Shown piece after piece: positions 8,038 through 14,452 of a DNA stretch of 14,452 bases. Under the pieces are notes generated by a model. That model saw only the letters and a program-made list of their open reading frames with translations. It did no database searches and was not told where the DNA came from. Both the position numbers and the translations under genes were made by a program. How positions within the stretch are numbered: position 1 is the stretch's first letter; every line of letters begins with the position of its first letter. Origin of the DNA: CAZRDB01 sp964598695 (GTDB lineage: Bacteria; Armatimonadota; Zipacnadia; UBA1398); contig CAZRDB010000129.1 in the NCBI GenBank assembly GCA_964598695.1, forward strand, positions 1-14,452. The letters are read 5' to 3'.

Positions 8038-9375
8038 ATGGCTTCCCACCCACGCTCCCGCTTGGTCGCGGCCGTGGCGCTCGCCCTGGTGGCCACCCAG
8101 AGCCTGGCCGGCGCTCGCGTGCTGGATCCGACGCGCCTGGTCGAACGGGAGCTGCCCAACGGCCTCCGCATCCTCGTGCTGCCCCAGCACGATGTGCCCG
8201 TGGTCGCCGTCGACGCCGTCCTGCGCGGCGGCTCCTCGCTCGAGGGACCCGACGAGCGCGGCCTCGCCCACATCCTCGAGCACATGATCTTCCAGCGGCC
8301 GGCGGCGCCCTCGCCGGCCGGTCTACTCCCCTACACGATCGAGTCGCAGGGCGGCGAGATCCTGGGTGACACGAGCCGCGATTCGATCGAACTGACCGTC
8401 ACGGTGGCTCCCCAGGGCTTCACCCCCTGTCTCGAGGCGCTCGCCGAGGCCCTCCTGCGGCCCTCGTTCGAGGAATCGCGGCTGCGGCCCGAGCTGGGGA
8501 TCATGGGCAAGGAACTGCGCGAGGCCTATGCGCTCCCCCTCACGCGGGTGCGCGACGCCGCCTACCGGGAGATCCACGGCGACGGGCCCTACGGCCGCTC
8601 GCCCGGTGGCGGACCCGAGGAACTGCCCGCCTACACCGTCGACGACCTCAGGGCCTACTACGCGAAGCACGTGGTCGCGCGCAACCTGGCGATCGTCGTG
8701 GTGGGCGATGTCATCGCCGAGGATGTGTTGGCGGCCGTCGAGCGCACGTTCGGAGCCATGCCGGCCGGCGAGAGCACCCTGCCCCCCGCCGGTCCCGTAC
8801 CGCCTCCGCAGCCTCGGACGGTGGGTGTGCTCCTGCCCGCCGGGTCCTCTCCGATGGCCGCGCTCGCCTGGCCCGCCCCGGGGATGGGTGAGAGCCGCGA
8901 CGTGTTGGCCTGCGATGTGCTCCTCGCACTGCTCGACGACGGCTCCTCCGGCCCGCTCCACACGGAGTTGCCCCAGCGGCTGCCGCTGTTCCGCGCGGCC
9001 GGCGCGGGCTACCTCACCCAGCGGATGCCCGGCCTGGTGAGTCTCTGGGCCGCGGCCGACGGCGTGCCGACCGACATCGCCGCCGCGCTGAGAGCCTCGG
9101 TGGCCGGTCTGCTCACGAACGGCCCTTCGCCTGACGAGTGCGTAGCGGCGACACGGAGCGCGCTGCTGGCCCATGCCCAGACCTGCGACACCTACACCGG
9201 CCAAGCCCAGTGCATCGGCTTCTACGAGGCGATCGGCAGCGGGCGGTTCGCGTTCGACTACGAGGACGAGGTGGTGCGTGTGACGCCGCAGCAGGTCCGC
9301 GACCTGGCGATCCGCCGCTTCGCACCCGACCAGGCGCTCGTTCTCCTCGCGAAGCCCGAAGGAGCCGCCCAATGA
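8038..9375 (+). CDS. Secreted M16-family zinc peptidase (catalytic subunit)
   Basis: The protein is 445 aa. The N-terminus is a signal peptide (MASHPRSR, then a hydrophobic stretch to SLAGA), so it is probably exported. The M16 inverted zinc motif is intact: HILEH at residues 78-82, with the third ligand E159 in GKELREAY, 77 residues after H82 as in pitrilysin. Family landmarks follow: the N-terminal RELPNGLRILVLPQHDVPVVAVDAVLRGGS strand region split around the motif, AYYAKHVVARNLAIVVVGDV, and a C-terminal M16-like half from about residue 260 (ALAWPAPGMGESRD). The length matches two-subunit bacterial M16B peptidases, which cleave peptides within a closed chamber. Its TGA overlaps the ATG of the next gene (ATGA), which suggests coupled translation and a heteromeric partner. 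The substrate is unknown. Confidence 0.9.
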   Translation: MASHPRSRLVAAVALALVATQSLAGARVLDPTRLVERELPNGLRILVLPQHDVPVVAVDAVLRGGSSLEGPDERGLAHILEHMIFQRPAAPSPAGLLPYTIESQGGEILGDTSRDSIELTVTVAPQGFTPCLEALAEALLRPSFEESRLRPELGIMGKELREAYALPLTRVRDAAYREIHGDGPYGRSPGGGPEELPAYTVDDLRAYYAKHVVARNLAIVVVGDVIAEDVLAAVERTFGAMPAGESTLPPAGPVPPPQPRTVGVLLPAGSSPMAALAWPAPGMGESRDVLACDVLLALLDDGSSGPLHTELPQRLPLFRAAGAGYLTQRMPGLVSLWAAADGVPTDIAAALRASVAGLLTNGPSPDECVAATRSALLAHAQTCDTYTGQAQCIGFYEAIGSGRFAFDYEDEVVRVTPQQVRDLAIRRFAPDQALVLLAKPEGAAQ

Positions 9376-10763
9376 TCAGGTTCCTGACGCTGGCCGCCCT
9401 TGCGGCCGGCTGGCTCGCGGCCGACGCGCCCGCCCTGATCGATGAGACGCTCCCCAACGGCACGCGCCTCGTAGCCCTCGACCAGCCGACGATCGAGCGG
9501 TTCGACTACACCGTGGTCGCGCGCTGCACCCCAACGCCGGACGACTCGAGTCCCGCCGCTCGCGCGATGCTCGCCCACGCCCTGTTCCTGGGCGCCGACG
9601 GTGAGATCTCGGCCGCGTCGCTGCAGCGAGTGCGGGCCTTCACCGCCCAGGGCGGGCAGTTCGGCGCGCAAGCCCAGCCCGATTGCCTCATCCTCGAGGT
9701 CTCGGGCCCCCCGGCCGCGGCGGAGATGGGCCTCGCCCTCCTCACGGACGCCCTCCTGCAGCCCCCGCTCAGCGACCAGGTTCTGACGGAGCTACCCGTC
9801 CCCCCGGCGGGGCCCCCGGTCGACGCCGACCAGGCGCTGCTCGCGAACCTCCTGTTCGAATCGGGCCAGGCCCTCTACCCGGGCCGGTTCCTCCGGCCCG
9901 CGACACCCAGCCAGGCGGCCCCACCGCCCGAGGACGTCCGCGCCGAGTATGCCGCCTGCTTCCGCGGCGCCCGGGTTGTCGCGGTGACCGTGGTCCCCGC
10001 TGGCGCCGCCGAGGCCGCGAGCCGCCTGCGCGAGGTCCTGGGCCGACTGCCATCCGCCGAGCCCTCCTCCGCCCCGGGCCCCGGCGCCCCGGGCGACACC
10101 GTCTCCGACCACGTCCGCAGCCTCCTCGGCGTCTCCGGTCCCGCGCGCGAGGTCCCGCTCGGATGCCGCTCGCGCGTGGTCGAGGACGAGCGGAGCCCGC
10201 TCGCCGTCATCGCGCTCGGCTACGCCGCGCCGCCGCTGGGGACCGAGGGGCGCGCCTGCATGCAGCTCGCCCACGCGCTCCTGAACGGCCCGGACGGCCA
10301 CCTGGCGCACGACCCTCAGGTCCGGCAGTTCGCCCTCGCCGCGGGAACCATGCTCCTGGGCGACGGCGACGACAGCCGCCTCGTCGTCTATGCCGCCTGC
10401 CCGCGTCCATGGGACGTCGAACGCCTGCGCCGCGCCCTCGCCGCGAGCGTGGCGGGCCTTGCCCGGGTTGACCCGCTCGAGCCGACGCTCGAGGCCGCCC
10501 GCGCCCGCCTGCTCGGCGGATCGGCCCTGGAGGTCCGGACGGCGCCGGGCCGGGCGTACGCCATCGCCCGTTGCGCGCTGGCCGGGGGCGATGTGGCGGG
10601 GCTCGTGAACGCCCCGCTCCAGCCGTTGCGCGCCGTGACCCCCGAGAGCTTCCGAGCCTTCGTCGGCGATCGGCTGCAGCCGGAGCAGGCTGCCGTGGCC
10701 GTCTCGTTGCCTCGGCTCTCCTACGTCGGCGGGAGCGTGGGAGTCTCCGGGAGGGGGCGGTGA
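9372..10763 (+). CDS. Secreted M16-family protein, non-catalytic partner
   Basis: The protein is 463 aa. AAGGAG (9359-9364) stands 7 bases before the ATG, which overlaps the previous stop. The N-terminus MIRFLTLAALAAGWLAADA is a signal peptide. It resembles M16 proteins (DETLPNGTRLVALDQP; then MLAHALFLGADG; C-terminal half near ALGYAAPPLGTEGRACMQLAHALLNG). The zinc motif is lost: the positions matching H, E and H of HxxEH are A65, A68 and H69. It should therefore lack peptidase activity. In known bacterial M16 pairs one subunit carries the zinc site and the other completes the chamber and binds substrate, so this is most likely the structural partner of the upstream gene (inference). A Pro/Ala-rich linker lies at about residues 225-245. 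The TGA overlaps the GTG start of the S8 protease (GTGA). Confidence 0.85.
   Translation: MIRFLTLAALAAGWLAADAPALIDETLPNGTRLVALDQPTIERFDYTVVARCTPTPDDSSPAARAMLAHALFLGADGEISAASLQRVRAFTAQGGQFGAQAQPDCLILEVSGPPAAAEMGLALLTDALLQPPLSDQVLTELPVPPAGPPVDADQALLANLLFESGQALYPGRFLRPATPSQAAPPPEDVRAEYAACFRGARVVAVTVVPAGAAEAASRLREVLGRLPSAEPSSAPGPGAPGDTVSDHVRSLLGVSGPAREVPLGCRSRVVEDERSPLAVIALGYAAPPLGTEGRACMQLAHALLNGPDGHLAHDPQVRQFALAAGTMLLGDGDDSRLVVYAACPRPWDVERLRRALAASVAGLARVDPLEPTLEAARARLLGGSALEVRTAPGRAYAIARCALAGGDVAGLVNAPLQPLRAVTPESFRAFVGDRLQPEQAAVAVSLPRLSYVGGSVGVSGRGR
10749..10755 (+). promoter_or_regulatory. Shine-Dalgarno-like GGGAGGG for the S8 protease start
   Basis: GGGAGGG lies inside the 3' end of the second M16 gene, 4 bases before GTG 10760 and 10 bases before the alternative GTG 10766. 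Both starts are in frame and give a similar signal peptide; the choice between them is uncertain. Confidence 0.5.
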
Positions 10764-13700
10764 GCGTGCTCCCCTCCTGCCTCGGACGTCTCCGGTGGTG
10801 GACGCTGGCCCTGCTCGCGTTGCTGCTGCCGCCGGCCCATGCCGAGCTGCTCGTGCGCGCGCGCGCGACGGGGAGCCTCTCCGAGGCCGTCGCCGGGCGC
10901 GTCGTCGTTCGGCTCCGGCCCGGCCTCAGCGAGCAGGAGCGTCGCGCGGTCTACGCCGAGCACGGCGCCTCGGTCGAGAGGCGCCTGCCGCTCTCGGGCC
11001 TCGACGTTGTCACCGTGCCCGAGGACCGGAGCGAGGCGCGCGCCCTCGACGACTACCTCGCCGACCCACGGGTCGAGACCGCCGAGTTCGACCTCGTGGC
11101 CCGGATCGCGCGCCAACCCGATGACCCGCTCTACCGCTACCAGGCGCACCTGCCGCAGATCGCCTGTCCCGCCGCCTGGGACGGCTACACCGGCTCGCGG
11201 CAGGTCATCGTGGCCGTCATCGACAGCGGCGTCGATCTCGACCATCCCGATCTCGCGGCGAACCTGTGGACGAACGCCGACGAGACGGCCAATGGGATCG
11301 ACGACGACGGCAACGGCTACGTCGACGACCTGCGCGGATGGAACTTCGTCGACTCCCTGGCCTCGCCCGAGCCCACCCCCGACGGCAAGGACAACGACGG
11401 CGTCGACGGCATCGATGACAACGTCACCCACGGGACGATGGTCGCCGGCTGCATCGCGGCGGTCGGCGCGAACGCGACCGGGGTCGCGGGCGTGGCCTGG
11501 CAGGCCCGGATCATGCCGCTCAAGGTCTTCCCGGACGACGGGGGCGCCGAGCTGGCGCAGATCGCCGAGGCGATCGTCTACGCCACCCGCAACGGCGCCG
11601 CGATCATCAACCTGAGCATCGGTGGGGGCTACAACACGATCCTCGACCAAGCGATCGACGAGGCCTGGGCCCGAGGCGTGCTGCTCGTCGTCGCCGCGGG
11701 CAACGACAACCGCGACCTCGACGCCGATCCGCAGACGCCCGTCTCGAACGACCGCGGCGAGAACAAGGTCCTCGGGGTCGCGGCCGTCGATGCGACCGGC
11801 CGGAAGGCGTTCTTCTCCGACTACGGATCCGCGGTCGACATCGCCGCGCCGGGCGTCGATATCCTCTCGACGGCCTACTTCGACGGCTCCGACCGGTTCG
11901 TCGCGCCCTATCGCACCGGCTCCGGCACCTCGTTCGCCTCACCGATCGTCGCCGGGGTAGCCGCGCTCGTCAAAGGGCTCCACCCGGAACTCGACGGCGC
12001 GACCCTACGCGACCGCGTGCTCCGCTCCGTTTCCGACATCGGGGGGCTCAACGCCGCCTACGCCGGGCTGCTGGGCGGAGGTCTGGTCGACGCGCGCCGC
12101 GCCGTGACCGATGACGCATCGGGCTCTCCGGGCGCCCCGACGGGGCCCACACCGGCCCTGGGCGCGACCGGGCTCGGCGGCTCCCTCACGCTCGCCTGGG
12201 ACGCCGTCGCCCCGCCCTCGGCGGCCCGCGTGGCCTACGACCTCTACTTCGGTTCGGCGCCGACGCCGCCCCTCGTCGCGACAGGCCTGACCGAGCCGGC
12301 GTTCACGGTCTCGGGCCTGCGTGCGGGGCGCGACTACCGCTGGCAGGTGGTCGCCCGTGGGTCGGACGGCGCGGAGGCCGTCGGAGCGCTGTGGGGCTTC
12401 ACGGCCGGGGCGGTCGACGCCCTCGAACCCGACGACGCCCCCGCCTCCGCGAGCGCCCTGTCGGCCGACGGCGAGCTGGTACGGCACACGCTCACCCCCG
12501 GCGATACGGACTACTCCCGCGTCCGGCTCGAGACGGGCGTCACGTACGAGTTCCGCACCGTGTGCCTGATCCCCGGTGTGAGCCTGCCCGCGGCCACCGA
12601 GAGCGCCGGCCCCGTCGCCACGCGCGCCGTCCAGGCCGTCGACACGGTGCTATCGCTCTACGACGCCGACGGCGGGATCCTCCTCGCGGAGAACGACGAC
12701 GCCCGGTACAGCCAGGATGCCTCCTCGCGCGTCGTCTGGACCTGCACACGCGCTGGCGACTACCAGTTGCCGGTCGTTGGCTACCGCGCCGAGACGACGG
12801 GCGACTACGAGCTGACCGCCCTCCCGCTCGGGGCCGGACCGATCGGCGACGCGCCGACTCCCGCGGAGCCCCGCCCGGCCGATGGCGCGCTCGGGGTCTC
12901 GGCGGCCCCCACACTGACCTGCGCGCTCGCCCCCGGAGGAGCGACGCCGACGGGCGTGGTGTTCGACATCGCGCTCGGGGTTGACGCCTCACCGACGACG
13001 CGGGTCCGGGGACTCACCATCCCGCGTCTTCCCCTCGAGGGGCTGACCGCGGGGCGGACCTACACCTGGCAGGTCACGGCGCGTGACCCCCGCGGCCGGA
13101 AGACCGTCGGCCCCCTGTGGCGCTTCTCGGTGGGTCTCACCGATCCATTCGAGCCCGACAACACCGCCGCGCAGGCAAGGGGGATCCGCCCGGGCGGCGC
13201 GGTTTCCCAACACGCGCTCGCGGCCGGTGACGCGGACTGGGTGCGCTTCTCCGCCGTCGCCGGAGGGAGCTACACCCTCCGCGCCTCGGCGCCCGCGGAG
13301 GGCGATGTGGCTGTGCCCCGGCTGGAGATCCGCGCGGCCGATGGCACGACCGTTCTGGCGGCGGGGGAGGGGAGTGTCGCGTACACCGCGACGACCCCCG
13401 GGATCCTGCTCGCCCGCGCGACGGCCAGCGGCGGGACGACCGGCTTCTACGGCCTGGCGCTCTCCGGTCCGGAGCCCGCCGGCCTGGCTCTGACCCTCTC
13501 GACGACCACCCCGCAGGTGCGACTCGGCGAACCGCTCGTGCTGGCCGCCACACTGACCGACGACCGGGGAACCGCGCAGCCGGGCGCCGAGATCGAGGTG
13601 ACGCTCACTGGGCCGGCGGGGCGCGAGAGCGCCGCCACCCTCCTGCGGACCGGCCCGGACGGAGTTGCGCACGCGCGCCTCGACTCGCGCCGTTTCGGGC

Positions 13701-14452
13701 TGGGCGCCTCCGGGATCGTCGCGCGGGTGATGGGCGAGTCGGCGGCTGCGACCGCCTCCTTCTCGACGGTGCTGCGCGCGACCCTCCCGCGAGCGGGGGG
13801 TGCGCGGGGCCTCCGGATCCTCGCCTCGCCCGTCGCGGGCGCGCCGAGCGCTCTGCTGGGGCTCGTGGACCCCTCGACCGGCCGACTTGCCGCCTACGAT
13901 CCCGCCACGCGGCAGTACGCCGTCGCCCCGGGCTCCGCGGTCTCGCTCGAGCCGGGCAGGGGCTACTTCGCCGCGCAGCAGGGCGCCTGGACGCTCGCGG
14001 CCGATGCGGGCGACACGCCCGACCCCGACGCGGCCTTCTCCGTCTCGCTGGAGCCCGGCTGGAACCTGATCGGCAATCCCTTCCGTGTGCCGGTGCTGTG
14101 GCAGATCGACGGGATCCGTGTGCTGCGTGCGGGGTCCGTCGTGGGCACGCTGCGCGAGGCGGCCGCCCAGGGCCTGCTGGAGGCCTACGCTTGGGCCTGG
14201 GATGGCGCCGCCGACCGCTATGCGCTGCTCTTCGACGCGGCCTCGCTGCCCTCGGCCAAGTCGTGGCTCGAGCCGTACGAGGGCGCCTTCCTCCGCGCGA
14301 ACGTTGCCGGCCTCGCGCTGGCCCTCCCGGCCCAGAGCAGCGTTGTGGCGACCGGCCGGGCCCATGCCGGTCCGGAGGCGTGGTCGGCGCTCCGCGGGAG
14401 CTTTGGGGGGGGGGGCGAGGGGTGGCTGTTGGTCGCGCTCGGAGCGTGGGGG
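10760..14452 (+). CDS. Secreted S8 subtilisin-like serine protease with tandem Fn3-PPC modules, 3' truncated by window edge
   Basis: The frame stays open to the window end (1231 residues visible). Residues 1-28 are a signal peptide (WWTLALLALLLPPAHA). Residues about 45-130 are a prodomain (GRVVVRLRPGLSEQERR). The S8 domain follows PDDPLYRYQAHLPQI. The triad is D155 (VIDSGVD), H224 (THGTMVAG) and S391 (GTSFASP), with oxyanion N315 (AAGNDN), so it should be active. An acidic insert (IDDDGNGYVDD, near 185) may bind calcium. Then come Fn3-like domain 1 (about 457-550), PPC domain 1 (551-689), Fn3-like domain 2 (696-792), PPC domain 2 (793-905) and an Ig-like region (906-1005). A C-terminal domain carries GWNLIGNPF (1100-1108). 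The two Fn3-PPC units share boundaries (LWGFTAG...LEPDD and LWRFSVG...FEPDN) 242 residues apart. PPC domains are often removed during export of secreted peptidases. Extracellular or surface proteolysis is likely. Confidence 0.92.
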   Translation, partial: MSVLPSCLGRLRWWTLALLALLLPPAHAELLVRARATGSLSEAVAGRVVVRLRPGLSEQERRAVYAEHGASVERRLPLSGLDVVTVPEDRSEARALDDYLADPRVETAEFDLVARIARQPDDPLYRYQAHLPQIACPAAWDGYTGSRQVIVAVIDSGVDLDHPDLAANLWTNADETANGIDDDGNGYVDDLRGWNFVDSLASPEPTPDGKDNDGVDGIDDNVTHGTMVAGCIAAVGANATGVAGVAWQARIMPLKVFPDDGGAELAQIAEAIVYATRNGAAIINLSIGGGYNTILDQAIDEAWARGVLLVVAAGNDNRDLDADPQTPVSNDRGENKVLGVAAVDATGRKAFFSDYGSAVDIAAPGVDILSTAYFDGSDRFVAPYRTGSGTSFASPIVAGVAALVKGLHPELDGATLRDRVLRSVSDIGGLNAAYAGLLGGGLVDARRAVTDDASGSPGAPTGPTPALGATGLGGSLTLAWDAVAPPSAARVAYDLYFGSAPTPPLVATGLTEPAFTVSGLRAGRDYRWQVVARGSDGAEAVGALWGFTAGAVDALEPDDAPASASALSADGELVRHTLTPGDTDYSRVRLETGVTYEFRTVCLIPGVSLPAATESAGPVATRAVQAVDTVLSLYDADGGILLAENDDARYSQDASSRVVWTCTRAGDYQLPVVGYRAETTGDYELTALPLGAGPIGDAPTPAEPRPADGALGVSAAPTLTCALAPGGATPTGVVFDIALGVDASPTTRVRGLTIPRLPLEGLTAGRTYTWQVTARDPRGRKTVGPLWRFSVGLTDPFEPDNTAAQARGIRPGGAVSQHALAAGDADWVRFSAVAGGSYTLRASAPAEGDVAVPRLEIRAADGTTVLAAGEGSVAYTATTPGILLARATASGGTTGFYGLALSGPEPAGLALTLSTTTPQVRLGEPLVLAATLTDDRGTAQPGAEIEVTLTGPAGRESAATLLRTGPDGVAHARLDSRRFGLGASGIVARVMGESAAATASFSTVLRATLPRAGGARGLRILASPVAGAPSALLGLVDPSTGRLAAYDPATRQYAVAPGSAVSLEPGRGYFAAQQGAWTLAADAGDTPDPDAAFSVSLEPGWNLIGNPFRVPVLWQIDGIRVLRAGSVVGTLREAAAQGLLEAYAWAWDGAADRYALLFDAASLPSAKSWLEPYEGAFLRANVAGLALALPAQSSVVATGRAHAGPEAWSALRGSFGGGGEGWLLVALGAWG
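12128..13475 (+). repeat. Tandem Fn3-PPC module duplication inside the S8 protease gene
   Basis: Two copies of a unit made of an Fn3-like domain followed by a PPC domain lie back to back: about 12128-12826 and 12845-13475. Matching junctions begin at 12389 (LWGF) and 13115 (LWRF), a 726-base offset. The copies have diverged at protein level, and copy 1 has a longer PPC with extra residues (PAATESAGPVATRAVQ), so this is an old duplication and not a recent DNA repeat. Confidence 0.6.
14405..14415 (+). repeat. Eleven-base G homopolymer
   Basis: A run of 11 Gs lies in the S8 gene close to the window end and encodes Gly residues (SFGGGGEGW). It is the longest homopolymer seen in the window. The downstream frame still reads sensibly (GWLLVALGAWG), so no frameshift is evident, but the run length could be miscalled. 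Confidence 0.7.

Noticed and set aside
4767..8285. Very long antisense open frame (1172 codons) across the HDOD gene, holA and the first M16 gene
   Set aside because: It spans three recognised sense genes and their gaps, has low-complexity Arg/Gly/Leu/Ala-rich sequence and no domain; it is a shadow frame.
9138..9371. Longer N-terminus for the second M16 protein, from an ATG at 9138
   Set aside because: It overlaps the first M16 gene, reads as Arg-rich shadow sequence, and the ATG at 9372 has a ribosome site and begins a clear signal peptide.
12989..14365. Antisense open frame (458 codons) in the S8 gene
   Set aside because: The sense strand carries a continuous signal peptide-protease-Fn3-PPC frame through here; the antisense product is Arg/Gly-rich with no recognisable domain.

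Overview
The window is GC-rich bacterial DNA (about 70% G+C by eye, with strong G/C preference at third codon positions) and almost entirely coding. Every real gene lies on the + strand. No RNA genes, insertion sequences, CRISPR arrays or clear terminators are visible. The organism cannot be named from sequence alone. The secreted proteins, with Fn3-PPC modules and a C-terminal domain carrying a G-W-N-L-I-G-N-P-F motif, would fit a deep-branching GC-rich phylum such as Armatimonadota, but that is a weak guess.

Layout, left to right: (1) the 3' part of a peptidase-M24-like (Xaa-Pro aminopeptidase fold) protein, running in from the left edge and lacking several metal ligands of active enzymes; (2) smc, the chromosome condensation ATPase, covering 1076-4723 but cut by one in-frame TAG at 3374-3376, so that as written it gives an N-terminal head-plus-hinge part and a C-terminal Walker-B part; (3) an HDOD-GAF-GGDEF-like signalling protein whose cyclase motif is degenerate; (4) holA, the delta subunit of the DNA polymerase III clamp loader; (5) two consecutive M16 (pitrilysin/processing-peptidase) proteins, the first with an intact HxxEH zinc site and the second without it; (6) a large secreted S8 (subtilisin-like) protease with a prodomain, the full catalytic triad, two tandem Fn3-PPC modules, an Ig-like region and a C-terminal domain that runs off the right edge.

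Gaps are short: 73, 109, 3 and 43 bp, then two 4-base stop/start overlaps (ATGA at 9372-9375 and GTGA at 10760-10763). This suggests one co-transcribed run, or at least two blocks: a chromosome-maintenance and signalling block (smc, HDOD, holA) followed by a secreted-proteolysis block (M16 catalytic, M16 non-catalytic, S8). The last three genes each encode a signal peptide and look translationally coupled, so they probably work together outside the cytoplasm. The M16 pair matches the known catalytic/non-catalytic two-subunit arrangement of bacterial M16 peptidases.

The most notable points are the amber codon inside an otherwise intact, normally essential smc; three proteins that keep an enzyme fold but have lost active-site residues (M24-like, GGDEF-like, second M16); and the modular architecture of the S8 protease. 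I found no convincing evidence of a wholly new multi-gene system.
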